A DNA stretch of 64,000 bases from OMPR01 sp965183835 (GTDB lineage Bacteria; Pseudomonadota; Alphaproteobacteria; Rhodobacterales; Rhodobacteraceae). The position numbers and the translations under genes are program-made. Each line of letters begins with the position of its first letter. The stretch's first letter is position 1. The notes beneath the pieces were generated by a model. The model searched no databases and was not told where the DNA came from. It saw only the letters and a program-made list of their open reading frames with translations. Of this stretch, positions 15,436 through 24,493 are shown piece by piece. The stretch is taken from contig CBCYME010000005.1 in the NCBI GenBank assembly GCA_965183835.1, forward strand, positions 1 through 64,000, written 5' to 3'.

Positions 15436-17064
15436 TCACTCGGCCGCGCGCAGATCGATGTGCGATGGCGCGTCAAAGTCCGTCGGCACAACACCGCCTT
15501 TCGTGATCCGCTCAACAAAGCTACGCGCGGGTAGGTTTTTGGGCGTCTCGGTGAAATTAAACCGCACCGGCACATCGCCCGTGACGGTAGATTTGGCATG
15601 AGCGATGATGGCGTCCTCGACACCTTTGCCCATCACCCGGCAGCTGAGGACGAAATCGGCAAACTCCCACGCCCCATCCGCCTTGTGCAACGAAGCCACC
15701 CCCGTCAGCCCTGAAGTGCCGTATTTGTCGGATACCGTATAGGTGAACGCATTATTGTCGGCCTCTTGTGACCAAGCCCAAAACGCTTCTTCGGTAAAGC
15801 GTCGGGTCTGGGTGTTGAACTGGTTGGTCTTGTTCAAGAGCTGCACTGTGCGGGCCAGATTTTTGCGGTCCACAGGCGCGTATTCCACCGCCAGTTCAAG
15901 CGAGTTGAGCCAATCACCCAGATCAACACTAACCTCTTGGTCTTCGCGGCGCAGTTTCTCGGTGCGGTAGCTTTGCGAGCGCTGCAAATCCTCATCACTG
16001 ATCGTGAGCGTTTCAAAACAGGTCAGCCCCGCAATGATTTGCGGCCAGTACGCCACATCGACAGGCAGATCAGGCACTAACACGTCAGGCAGCGCACCTT
16101 TGACGCGCTCGCGCTCTGACACGTTGTCATCCAGAAACACCGCAGCCGAAGGCAACAGGTTTAATTCCTTGAGCATCGCCGAGATGTTCGCAGCCTTGTC
16201 TTGCCAGTTGATGCCTTTGGCCGAAAAATCATCCATCCGCAAGATCATGTTGGGGTGGCTTTCGATTGCATCTACCGCAACACTTTCAGTGTTCTTGCTG
16301 GACAGTGCCAATAGGATGCCGCGGTTGTTGAACCCCTTGAGGATCTTTTGCACCTGCAGATGTGACGCGCCGACCGGATCGTTGCCGCCAATCTTGAGGC
16401 CTGCAATGCCATCATCGCCTACGATGCCACCCCACATGGTGTTGTCCAGATCGCAGAAAATCACCTTGCGACTGGGCACCACCAGCGCCAACAGCGCAGG
16501 CGCGAGGGTTGTGGCAACATGCTCAAGGAAGTCGGGGGAATAGGGCATACGCGCCATGGCTTGAATGCGCGGGTCATGGGACCGCCCGTCAAAGGTGGTC
16601 TCAAACCCTTGCAGATCCACAAAGTGCACATTTGGCAGGTCGGCCAGCGCCTCGGCCAGCTGCAGGTTCATACGCGCCAACAGGTTGACGGGCCCCAAAC
16701 CATTCCTGGCCATCAAGCCCACAGCCCACGGCAGTGCCACAGGCAGTGACCAGTTCATAACAAAAATGTTGTCATAACCACCCGCAGCCTTGCGCACATA
16801 AGAGGCGTATCCAGCGACCTCCTTTGCGATCACATCCGCGTCAATCTTTTCAAATGACAAAGCATGTCCAAAGGACGGCACTTGTTTTTCGGGTGAGGTC
16901 CACAGCAGCAGGTTATCGGACACGGGTACGCCCAACAAGGCCTGCGTGACCTGATCATAAGGTGCGACGCTGCAGTCAATATCGCCACCAGATGCGCGTT
17001 TTAGAAAATCCGCCAGATAATCTACAACGATGTCTGATGAGATTTGGATGAGAAGTTTGGTCAT
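15436..17064 (-). CDS. FkbH-like HAD-IIIC phosphatase/acyltransferase
   Basis: A 542-residue protein of the FkbH family. After an amino-terminal region resembling an SGNH-like fold, a HAD domain begins with KVIFCDLDNTMWGGIVGDDG at residues 200-219 (DxDxT nucleophile motif), followed by LALSSKN and VFLDDNVSERERV. The carboxy-terminal GNAT-like part contains LLNKTNQFNTQTRR near residue 393, a hallmark of the family. In polyketide pathways FkbH dephosphorylates 1,3-bisphosphoglycerate and loads glyceryl onto an acyl carrier protein. An ACP gene lies in the same operon. An ATG with CGGAG upstream sets the start. It is last of four minus-strand genes; the substrate here is inferred. Confidence 0.88.
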   Translation of the reverse strand: MTKLLIQISSDIVVDYLADFLKRASGGDIDCSVAPYDQVTQALLGVPVSDNLLLWTSPEKQVPSFGHALSFEKIDADVIAKEVAGYASYVRKAAGGYDNIFVMNWSLPVALPWAVGLMARNGLGPVNLLARMNLQLAEALADLPNVHFVDLQGFETTFDGRSHDPRIQAMARMPYSPDFLEHVATTLAPALLALVVPSRKVIFCDLDNTMWGGIVGDDGIAGLKIGGNDPVGASHLQVQKILKGFNNRGILLALSSKNTESVAVDAIESHPNMILRMDDFSAKGINWQDKAANISAMLKELNLLPSAAVFLDDNVSERERVKGALPDVLVPDLPVDVAYWPQIIAGLTCFETLTISDEDLQRSQSYRTEKLRREDQEVSVDLGDWLNSLELAVEYAPVDRKNLARTVQLLNKTNQFNTQTRRFTEEAFWAWSQEADNNAFTYTVSDKYGTSGLTGVASLHKADGAWEFADFVLSCRVMGKGVEDAIIAHAKSTVTGDVPVRFNFTETPKNLPARSFVERITKGGVVPTDFDAPSHIDLRAAE

Positions 17065-17103
17065 GTAAGGCTCCGTCAGTGTGGGGCATATATGTGGTTT
17101 GGT

Positions 17104-18516
17104 TCAAGCAGGGTCGGTACCGTGGCCTAGGGATGTCTTGAGTGCCGTCAAAACAACAGGCAGAGGGTCTGCTGATTTGACAGGGATGACGCTGGCCGTC
17201 TGGTCCGTCGGCATCCGGTCAAAGCGCGGCATGTGGATACGCAGCCCTTTTTGGTTCAGTTCCAGATGGCGGCATAACATTTCAGAGGCCGCTTTGGCGG
17301 CGGCATATTCGCCCATGTTTTTGGGCAAACTTTCAACGAAGACCGAAGACGGATACAGCACATCCAGCTTTTTACCTTTGGCCGCTGTCGCGCAGATTTT
17401 GTTGAACCCTTCGATGTAGTGGGTGCAAAATTTGTTGAACAAGGATGTCGTAAAGACGCCATTGCGGGCGGCAGAAATAAACGGTGAGCTCATATAGACC
17501 AGTAGGTCAATGTCGGGCAGTACAGGCAAGGTTTCGGCGGTGACATCCAGTTGTATTGTCCGCGCCTGACCACCACCTGCGGTGATCTCGTCGGCGACAG
17601 CGCGCGCGTCTTTTTCGCCCGAATGATAGCTGAGCGTGACATCCGCGCCGCCTGCTGCCAACAGCTTGGACGCAATTTCGCCAAGCCCGCGCGAACCGCC
17701 TACAACCAACGCACGCACACCGTCAAATTCGGTACGCTCTACAGTTGTCGCAATTTCAGAATACGAAGGCTGCACCGTAGGCGCAGGCCTGAAGAAGGCG
17801 ATGATCTCTCCTCCAAGGCCGGGCATCTCGAGCGCCAGATCGATCTTCGAGAACCGCGTGTCGACGGTGCTGATGGTATAGGATAGATCACAGGCCCGCG
17901 CGGCAGTATCCGTGGCGGCATTTGCAGTCAGGGTGAGCTGCGAATAGATCGAGTTCAAGCCGGGACAATGCACGCCCACGAGCCGCGTGCTGGCCAGCAG
18001 GCCCGCAATCTGGAGGGTAGGCAATTGTGCCTCTATCGCAGGGAAGAGCGCGGTCAGATCGGCAGGATCATAGGTCAGTGGCAAACGGCCTTTCTGGCCT
18101 GTTACAACCTGATCCAGCGCCAGATCAACAGGGCCTTGCTGGCCGGGACGGCTTTGGGCTGGTGCGGGCAATGCAGGGCCTACCTCCGTCCACCCCACCA
18201 ATAGTTTCATCATCACGACGCCATCGCTGAGAACGCGCAAACGAGTCTGACCGTCCGTGTCGGTCCTGTCCAGATCCACAGAGGTGTTGATTGTGACCGG
18301 CTGCAAAAACTCAGCATTCAGCGTGCCGATGGTCTGCGGCGCCGGCCGGCACTCCGACAGTGCCCAAAGCACCAGATGGATGCCGTGCACAACGGGTGAT
18401 CCGAACATCAGCCGTCGCGCCGCCAGCGGGTCAACGTGAAGAGGGTTGTTGTCGCCTGACAGCGTGGCAAACGCCAGTTGATCCTCAAGGGTGAAAGTGC
18501 GCGATGCCATAGCCAT
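17104..18516 (-). CDS. MaoC-like hydratase fused to short-chain dehydrogenase
   Basis: A 470-residue fusion. Residues 1-130 form a hot-dog (R)-hydratase domain with SGDNNPLHVDPLAARRLMFG and VVHGIHL, the MaoC active-site Asp/His pattern. A middle region (about 140-250) may be a second, less conserved hot-dog half. From residue 265 an SDR domain begins with VRALVVGGSRGLGEIASKL (GxxxGxG) and has YPSSVFVES and YAAAKAASEML with the catalytic Ser and Tyr-x3-Lys. The ATG at 18516 follows AAAGGAAAC; an upstream TTG at 18552 is less likely. The fusion would suit hydration/dehydration and keto-reduction of an acyl-ACP or acyl-CoA. The actual substrate is unknown. Confidence 0.82.
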   Translation of the reverse strand: MAMASRTFTLEDQLAFATLSGDNNPLHVDPLAARRLMFGSPVVHGIHLVLWALSECRPAPQTIGTLNAEFLQPVTINTSVDLDRTDTDGQTRLRVLSDGVVMMKLLVGWTEVGPALPAPAQSRPGQQGPVDLALDQVVTGQKGRLPLTYDPADLTALFPAIEAQLPTLQIAGLLASTRLVGVHCPGLNSIYSQLTLTANAATDTAARACDLSYTISTVDTRFSKIDLALEMPGLGGEIIAFFRPAPTVQPSYSEIATTVERTEFDGVRALVVGGSRGLGEIASKLLAAGGADVTLSYHSGEKDARAVADEITAGGGQARTIQLDVTAETLPVLPDIDLLVYMSSPFISAARNGVFTTSLFNKFCTHYIEGFNKICATAAKGKKLDVLYPSSVFVESLPKNMGEYAAAKAASEMLCRHLELNQKGLRIHMPRFDRMPTDQTASVIPVKSADPLPVVLTALKTSLGHGTDPA

Positions 18517-18548
18517 CTGAAAAGTTTCCTTTTGCTGGAATGAAAGCT

Positions 18549-19901
18549 TCAAGAAGTGGGGCCAAAAATGGGGATCAAATCAGTTTTCATAACGCGTGCG
18601 GCAAGCTCGGCGGGCAATGTGACCACGGCGACATCCGCTGCGGCTGTACGGGGCATCAACTGACTGGCGCCCTTGGCCAGCGTATGACTGCGCAGGAACA
18701 AGCGCGCCACATACAAACGCGTGTTTGAGTCAAGCCCGGCCAAATCAACGGGCGCAGTGGTGTGGGCTTTTACAAAAACCCTTAGGTCACGGCGCAACTG
18801 GGTCTGCTCGAGGCCGATCATCAGATTGTCGCGGTTGTTCCATAAGCAGGGCAATTCAACAAGCGTGCCGGGATATTTCTTCATGACCCCCGTGACCCAA
18901 GGGGGGGGCGTGGGGGATTGCGTCCATTTCATCACTACGATCGCAGTGGGGGCAGGCAGCTTGCCCATGGCGCCAAAGGACTCCAGCGCGTGAATTGATC
19001 CACTGAATTTGGCCGTCACAGGCGCGGTCAGGCGCTCTGGCCCCAGCACGATTTTCTCGCCTGGCAAGTCATCCAGCCGCGCGACATAGTCATAATCAAT
19101 AGCGAGCACATCCCCGCGCTCGGGCGTGTTCCATTTCTTGGTGGGGACAGGCACCCCGCCGATATCCCCTTTGACGATGCCACTTTGCGCAATAATCTGC
19201 GGGAATCTCTTGCGGAAATAATCAAATCCTTCGGGGGTGGGGTGATGGCGATCTACATATAATTCCGCGCCGACTTCGAATAGGATGTCATCGAGCGATA
19301 CAACCAGCCAATGGGGGAATTTCTTGGCCAGTTCGGTCAGTTTGGCCTGAAAGTCCAACAACTTCGCGCGAAAGGCGTCGGAGTAGCCACCTGCAATTTC
19401 GGCGCGATTTTCCATCGTGACAAAGACGGTGGGCGTTGCAATTGTCTCACCAAATTTTTTCCAGGCAGCAAGGCTCTCTTCGGGGGTGATGTCAAACAAC
19501 CCGATCTCTGCAGGCATATCGGTTGGCGGCTCTTCGGAAAAGTTGCACAACACATGATCATACGAGGTGCCCCCAGTCTCGCCGGGACGGCGGAACCGCA
19601 GGCTTTGCCTTGTGAAGATATCCAAAATAACATCGACTGCGATCAGATCAGATTGTTCGAAGGCCGCGCGCGACGATAGCCATTCCTCAGAAAACGCTGA
19701 GGGCGGCAGCGTTTTTGCATAGTCACTGTAATGGTCCCAGTCACTCATTACGCACGAAATCTCGCGACGCCAGACCGTGTTGACCTTGACCGGCAGTCCC
19801 ATGAAACCGCCAAGTTCAAAATCGCTGCGGTTAAAGCTAATGCGAAACAGGCAAGACCCATAGTTTAACCAGCGAAAAACCTTGGTATCCGCATCGCTCA
19901 T
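18549..19901 (-). CDS. SGNH-hydrolase-like protein (DUF6270-like start)
   Basis: A 450-residue protein without signal peptide. Near the amino end, NYGSCLFRISFNRSDFE resembles the GSC-x-R block of DUF6270/SGNH-like proteins. Around residue 210-235 it has SLDDILFEVGAELYVDRHHP, followed by TPEGFDYF, matching the position of a catalytic Asp-x2-His-type motif (here RHHPTPEG). The second half (250-450) has no motif I recognise. The ATG at 19901 has TAGGAG upstream. It sits 32 bp before the MaoC-SDR gene. A role as esterase or acyltransferase acting on the ACP-bound product is plausible, but this is inference. Confidence 0.6.
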   Translation of the reverse strand: MSDADTKVFRWLNYGSCLFRISFNRSDFELGGFMGLPVKVNTVWRREISCVMSDWDHYSDYAKTLPPSAFSEEWLSSRAAFEQSDLIAVDVILDIFTRQSLRFRRPGETGGTSYDHVLCNFSEEPPTDMPAEIGLFDITPEESLAAWKKFGETIATPTVFVTMENRAEIAGGYSDAFRAKLLDFQAKLTELAKKFPHWLVVSLDDILFEVGAELYVDRHHPTPEGFDYFRKRFPQIIAQSGIVKGDIGGVPVPTKKWNTPERGDVLAIDYDYVARLDDLPGEKIVLGPERLTAPVTAKFSGSIHALESFGAMGKLPAPTAIVVMKWTQSPTPPPWVTGVMKKYPGTLVELPCLWNNRDNLMIGLEQTQLRRDLRVFVKAHTTAPVDLAGLDSNTRLYVARLFLRSHTLAKGASQLMPRTAAADVAVVTLPAELAARVMKTDLIPIFGPTS

Positions 19902-19974
19902 GTTGTCCACTCCTATAATATGGTTTTGCAAGGTGCTGCGCGAGACGCAGCTTACCTGTGGTGAGGGCCAGTGT

Positions 19975-20217
19975 TCAGCCGATCTTGCTTTGCACTGTTG
20001 TCACGATGTCACCGACGTTTTGCAGCGCTTCCAGCTCGGTGCTCTCGAACTGGCAGCCAAACTTTTTCTCGATAGCAAGGATCAGGCGCACATGGGCCAG
20101 TGAATCCCAATCCAGCACATCTTCGCTTGTGGTGGTGGCTTCAATTTCAAGATCGTCGTCATTGAAATTGTCCCGAAAAACGTCCTGAATAGTGTTCAAA
20201 ATTGCTGCGTTGTCCAT
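19975..20217 (-). CDS. Acyl carrier protein
   Basis: An 80-residue acidic protein with DWDSLAHVRLILAIEKKFG; the Ser of DSL is the phosphopantetheine attachment site. Helices I-IV match ordinary ACPs. A strong AAGGATCC site precedes the ATG. It is the first gene of the minus-strand set ACP / SGNH-like / MaoC-SDR / FkbH-like, so it is probably the dedicated carrier for the group loaded by the FkbH-like enzyme rather than the fatty-acid ACP. Confidence 0.92.
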   Translation of the reverse strand: MDNAAILNTIQDVFRDNFNDDDLEIEATTTSEDVLDWDSLAHVRLILAIEKKFGCQFESTELEALQNVGDIVTTVQSKIG

Positions 20218-20377
20218 GTTGGATCCTTTTCAAATCATTCGCGTTATATATTCACGCACCTCTACAGGTGTTCGGCAAATCGTATCCAGAACTTACTTTT
20301 GTACTCATGTGCCAACATTTATAGGATTTCTTGCATTAACTTCGGGCGTTTTCAATCCGAATGGCTTTGTTGATGGC

Positions 20378-21763
20378 GAGATATGCCCAAAAGTTGGTGA
20401 CGGCTGTCATCAGGCGGCGTTTTGAAGTTGCTTGATCCCGTCCTTGAACTCAACCCCCTGAATGACTTCGGGCAGGCGGTTTGGTCCGGAGATCTTTCGC
20501 CACTTCTTCTTTGCTGACATCATCAGCCGGAAGACCATGGCAAGCGCGGTCTTGCGATTCAGACATCCCTTGGTTTTACGCGTCCTGTTCCTGACCGTGG
20601 CAAAGACGCTTTCGATCGGGTTCGTGGTCCTGATGTGCTTCCAATGCTCCGCCGGGAAGTCGTAGAAGGCCAACAGCTCGTCGCGGTCCTTGACCAACTT
20701 GGCCACCGCGCGTTCGTATTTCACGCCGTAGGTTTCTACGAAGAGATTGAAGGCCGCGTTCGCCTCCTTCTTTGTCTCCGCCATCCAGATATCCTGGAGA
20801 TCAGACTTCGCTTTTTCATGCAGGGGTTTGGGCATCGCGCCCAACACGTTTGCGGTCTTGTGAACCCAGCATCGTTGTTCGCGGGTCGTGGGGAAGACAT
20901 CCCGCAGCGCCGTCCAGAACCCGAGCGCACCGTCCCCTATGGCCAACTCCGGCGGCACCGCCAGACCGCGCTTCTTCAGCCCTTTAAGCAGGCCGCGCCA
21001 ACTGTCTGCGTTTTCCCGGAACCCGTCCATGATCGCCAGAACGTCCTTCTCGCCGTATTCATCAGCACCGATAATCACCAACATACATTGGCGATCGCCG
21101 TCCAGGCGTGGGGTGAAGTAGACCCCGTCCGCCCAGATATAAACGTAGCGCTTGCCCTTGAGATCGCGCTTGCGCCAGGCCTCGTATTCCTCCCACCACG
21201 CAGCCTTCAGTCGCGTGATGGTCGAGGACGACAGCCCCTCGGCATCAGGACCCAATAGGGCCGCCAGCGCCTCGCTGAAGTCACCCGTCGAGATGCCCTT
21301 CAGGTAAAGCCAGGGCAGCAGTTCTTCGACCGACTTTGCTTTGCGCAGATAGGGCGGAACCAACGCCGAGCGGTATTTGATCTTGCTGCCATCTTCATTG
21401 GCACCTCGGTCGCGAACGCGCGGCACCTGCACAGGTACCGTCCCGATCCCGGTCATCACCTCGCGCTCGGGTAAGAACCCATGGCGCACAAGCCGCTGGC
21501 GTCCCTCTTCGTCAAGCAGATGCGCATGTTCTGCAATGAACGACGACACCTCAGCCTGGATAGCCGTGTGCAAAAGCGCCTTCGCGCCATTCTGGATCAC
21601 CTCCGTCAGCGGATCCGGGGAAAATTCTGATGGCAGTTCGAATGGTACAACTGTAGATTTGGCCATGGTGGCATATCCTTTCTCTTTGAGAATGACGGCG
21701 TGGTTAAACACCGCCATGATATGCCGCCTACTGCAGACCATCACCAACTTTCGGGCATAACTC
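20378..21763 (-). mobile_element. IS256-family insertion sequence
   Basis: A 1386-bp element. Left end GAGATATGCCCAAAAGTTGG and right end (reverse complement) GAGTTATGCCCGAAAGTTGG form imperfect inverted repeats of more than 20 bp. The flanks are TTGATGGC (20370-20377) and TTGATGGG (21764-21771), a near-perfect 8-bp target duplication, which is the size expected for IS256. It carries one transposase gene. Confidence 0.9.
20410..21666 (-). CDS. IS256-family (mutator-type) transposase
   Basis: A 418-residue transposase. It shows the family pattern: GFLPEREVMTGIGTVPVQVPRVRDR near the amino end, YIWADGVYFTPRLDGDRQCMLV with the first catalytic Asp, LAIGDGALGFW with the second, and the WKHIRTTNPIESVFATVRNR block with the catalytic Glu. 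The ATG at 21666 follows AAAGGATATGCCACC; longer in-frame extensions run into the inverted repeat. It looks intact and active. Confidence 0.95.
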   Translation of the reverse strand: MAKSTVVPFELPSEFSPDPLTEVIQNGAKALLHTAIQAEVSSFIAEHAHLLDEEGRQRLVRHGFLPEREVMTGIGTVPVQVPRVRDRGANEDGSKIKYRSALVPPYLRKAKSVEELLPWLYLKGISTGDFSEALAALLGPDAEGLSSSTITRLKAAWWEEYEAWRKRDLKGKRYVYIWADGVYFTPRLDGDRQCMLVIIGADEYGEKDVLAIMDGFRENADSWRGLLKGLKKRGLAVPPELAIGDGALGFWTALRDVFPTTREQRCWVHKTANVLGAMPKPLHEKAKSDLQDIWMAETKKEANAAFNLFVETYGVKYERAVAKLVKDRDELLAFYDFPAEHWKHIRTTNPIESVFATVRNRTRKTKGCLNRKTALAMVFRLMMSAKKKWRKISGPNRLPEVIQGVEFKDGIKQLQNAA

Positions 21764-21834
21764 TTGATGGGCGTGGATATCATCCTAATTCAACTGCGGC
21801 GTTTGTGGCCTTTGGCGGCGATCTAGTCCACCGT

Positions 21835-22998
21835 CTATGAGCTTAGCTGAACGTCTTTGCGAAACGCGACGCACCAATTAAAAAGTGGCGTCTCGTCATA
21901 TGTAGATTTTTCAACGCTTGCATCGCGCAAGTTTCCACGATCGCCCAAACCAGTAGATTGCGCTTCTTTACCACCATCCCCGTTGTGATATGCGTATGAT
22001 ACAATCGCTCCCTCTGCGATCACTCCGGAAAGAGTGAGCGTTACCTCCGCATCATCAGTCACCACGACTGACAAGATTTGGTTATTGCCAGCATCGTAAT
22101 AATCAAACCCGTAGTTTTCAGCAGCTCGCACGAGGTTTGTATCAAGGGTCATAGGGCCTTGATTTCCTGTGAACTGGATGATGACTTTATCAGCTTTTCC
22201 GACGATGGAAATAGGCCGGACTGGGGACCAGATTTCACCGCGCCGAGACGCCCGAAAGGCCTGTGCATAATATTCGCCTAAAAGACGGGTAGAGATATTG
22301 CTAATATGCGATTGATCCACGTATTTCAAAAAATACTTCGGGCACACTAGCGTGATATTGGGGTTGATCTCATGGGCTTCAAGTTGAGCCAATGGTGCCG
22401 GAAAACTATCGTCGAGTATCCCCTTCCGAGCCTTGTATCCACTCGCTGAATTGACTTGACAAATATACATCGGAACGGTGTCGGACCTGTTCGTAATCTC
22501 TTGGATTGACCGGTTGATGTCAGCATGAAGGGCGCCAAGGTTTTCGACATATTCACGATTGTTATTTAATCCGTCTTGCTCGCCGTGAATGCACACAATA
22601 CCTAAATAGACAGGCTTGGAGCGTAGTATTGAAATGGTTTTGACTTGATCAATCAGCCTTTCGAAAACCTTGGTTTCCGCGCCAGGCATGATCTCTTGGT
22701 AAGACTTACCACCCCAAGCCTGGCCACTAAAAATGAGTTCGTAGTTTGCATCTTGCATCAAGTTTTCTGATGCGATGCTGGCTGTCAAAGAGTGGCCGAT
22801 AGAAACACGGCCTTTTTCAACGAGCGGTATCAATGAATTTGAGGACGTTATGTTTCCTCGGGCGACCGACATAGGCGCCAGCATAAACACATTATCTGGA
22901 TATGCGGGTGTATCGACCCCAAGAGCAATATCTCCCCCGACCCCACCTTCAGCCAGAGACTGACCCGTTATCAAAATACACTCAACGACATTTTTCAT
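21835..22998 (-). CDS. Sialate O-acetylesterase-like carbohydrate esterase
   Basis: A 387-residue SGNH-type esterase. It begins MKNVVECILITGQSLAEGG, with the GQS nucleophile block of the SASA/CE6 group. WGGKSYQEIMPG (the Gly block) and GIVCIHGEQDG (HGExD block) follow. The carboxy third (from about residue 265) looks like a beta-sandwich (ISIVGKADKVIIQF..., TLTLSGVIAEGAIVSYAYHNGD). There is no signal peptide, so it is cytosolic or exported by another route. Its base composition looks more AT-rich than the EPS genes, and it lies 71 bp from the IS256 element, so it may be a transferred gene. A likely role is removing or transferring O-acetyl groups on a glycan. Confidence 0.8.
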   Translation of the reverse strand: MKNVVECILITGQSLAEGGVGGDIALGVDTPAYPDNVFMLAPMSVARGNITSSNSLIPLVEKGRVSIGHSLTASIASENLMQDANYELIFSGQAWGGKSYQEIMPGAETKVFERLIDQVKTISILRSKPVYLGIVCIHGEQDGLNNNREYVENLGALHADINRSIQEITNRSDTVPMYICQVNSASGYKARKGILDDSFPAPLAQLEAHEINPNITLVCPKYFLKYVDQSHISNISTRLLGEYYAQAFRASRRGEIWSPVRPISIVGKADKVIIQFTGNQGPMTLDTNLVRAAENYGFDYYDAGNNQILSVVVTDDAEVTLTLSGVIAEGAIVSYAYHNGDGGKEAQSTGLGDRGNLRDASVEKSTYDETPLFNWCVAFRKDVQLSS

Positions 22999-23116
22999 TT
23001 TTCACTCACTTACTTTCGGTAATCCCCCCACTTTTTTGATGGGGGTCAGCCGTCAAATTCACGCGGCTGTTTTTCACTTTCATAGCGGGCTACGTGCTGA
23101 CAGTACCCTTGTGGGG

Positions 23117-23224
23117 TCACTCGTTGTTGTAAGTCCAGAGCCATTTTGTTACCTGGTCTTGTGCCTCCTCGATGGTTTGAAAAGTGTATTGCTTCAACCA
23201 CTCGCCGTGAACTGTGCGGGTCTA
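23117..23224 (-). pseudogene. IS3-type transposase orfB, C-terminal remnant
   Basis: The minus strand reads GWLKQYTFQTIEEAQDQVTK then WLWTYNNE followed by a stop where the family continues with RP. This matches the end of an IS3-family OrfB integrase. Only about 36 codons remain and no ends are visible. Confidence 0.6.
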
Positions 23225-23301
23225 GCTGGCTGAACGGCATTGCCAAGTTGTTCATGTTGCATGACTTGGATAGATGGTTGACCCATGCAAATACCACCGT
23301 A

Positions 23302-23478
23302 ATGCCGCGCCTGAAGGGCTTTCGTCACCCATATGAGATCATCGCCTATGCTGTTTGGGCTTAGCATATGTTTGCGCTGAGCACAGCGGATGTTGAAGAT
23401 CTTTTGGCTGAGCGGGGTGTCATCGTCAACCAGGAAACGGTGCGCCTTTGGATCAATCGCTTTGGTGCTTATTTTGCG
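23302..23478 (+). pseudogene. IS6-family transposase, N-terminal remnant
   Basis: The plus strand reads MPRLKGFRHPYEIIAYAVWA, a TAG stop, then HMFALSTADVEDLLAERGVI and VNQETVRLWINRFG in the same frame. This is the start of an IS6/IS26-type transposase with Tyr changed to stop and everything after about residue 60 lost. The rest of the frame to 23646 is unrelated. Confidence 0.75.
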
Positions 23479-24493
23479 GGGTGCAGCACAGCGACGGCCG
23501 CTGTCCGTGCGGCTGGTCATGTGGCGTATTGGGGTGGGCCAGAGTCAAGATCTGCGGCTATGCTCAGAGGTATCATCACTGGTGATGTTCCCCCAGATGT
23601 TCCAAAAACCCTCCTTTTTGGCACACGCTCAAAACACCCCGATTAACGCCGCCAAAAACCCCGTTCAAAACCCAACCAGTTGTTGAGGGTTTTTGGAAGG
23701 ACCGCAAAGTGATCATCAGCTAGTCGCCTGAATTGCAGTTGCAGGATATGTGTAATGTTTACCAAAATTGCATTTTGACTTTCCCGCACCGATTAACCGC
23801 CAGTCTTATCGAGGGTAGGGGGCGCATTAACCCTCACAGCCCATGCGCACGGGACCGCAGCAGTTAACGAAACTCTTGCCCGTGCAGTTTGAAGGCAAAA
23901 AGTCAGATCAATACCTGGTCTATGCCGCACCAAAAACACAACATATCCGCGAGTGCCTTTTTGTTCTCACAGCATGTTGCGCCACAGCCGTAGTTTTTGT
24001 ATATTGAACGGAACGGACGGGAGGCCGTGGCAACAGGTAAGAGGCTCGGTTCTATTGAATATTCAAAGCACTACCCACTTTTCAGGCGCGACACTGATTT
24101 TGCCCACTAAAGGGAGCGGAAGTGTTGGTGAGCGGAAGTGTTGGTGAGCGGAAGTGTTGGTGAGCGGAAGTGTTGGTGAGCGGAAGGTAAGTTATTACCT
24201 GCCCGCTGGATCACAAGCGCAGTTGATCGACGCCGCCGTGATAGCCGAACTAACGCGACAACAAAGCGAAACGGATCACTGCACACTTTGGCTATGGTGG
24301 TCTAATCGAAGGCACTCACCGATGCGAATACAGGCACGGCACGAGCCGCGACATCGCCCCAACTATCAAGGCAAATCAAATAGCGTTGGAAACGGTGAGC
24401 GATGAAAAGCGCTACATCAAGAATTTAGACTGGTTGCCATACTAGGGCCATACAGGACGCTACAGCACCTCACAGCAAGCACAGGCGGCAACC
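23479..24493. other. Non-coding stretch with inverted and tandem repeats
   Basis: No convincing gene in about 1 kb. It contains a 14-bp inverted repeat (23599-23612 TTCCAAAAACCCTC and 23687-23700 GAGGGTTTTTGGAA) around an 80-base spacer, and the tandem repeat at 24114-24186. A 63-codon frame without a start ending near 24446 (ending IKNLDWLPY) could be a decayed gene but is not supported further. Confidence 0.4.
24114..24186 (+). repeat. 16-bp tandem repeat, 4.6 copies
   Basis: Unit GAGCGGAAGTGTTGGT occurs at 24114, 24130, 24146 and 24162, followed by a partial copy GAGCGGAAG at 24178-24186. The copies are identical, which suggests recent slippage. The unit length is not a multiple of three, so it is unlikely to be coding. 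Confidence 0.95.

Noticed and set aside
23046..23297. 83-codon minus-strand gene
   Set aside because: The region is better explained by an IS3 orfB remnant in another frame (23117-23224).
24114..24186. Possible CRISPR array
   Set aside because: The units are 16 bp and directly adjacent with no spacers; there are no cas genes.
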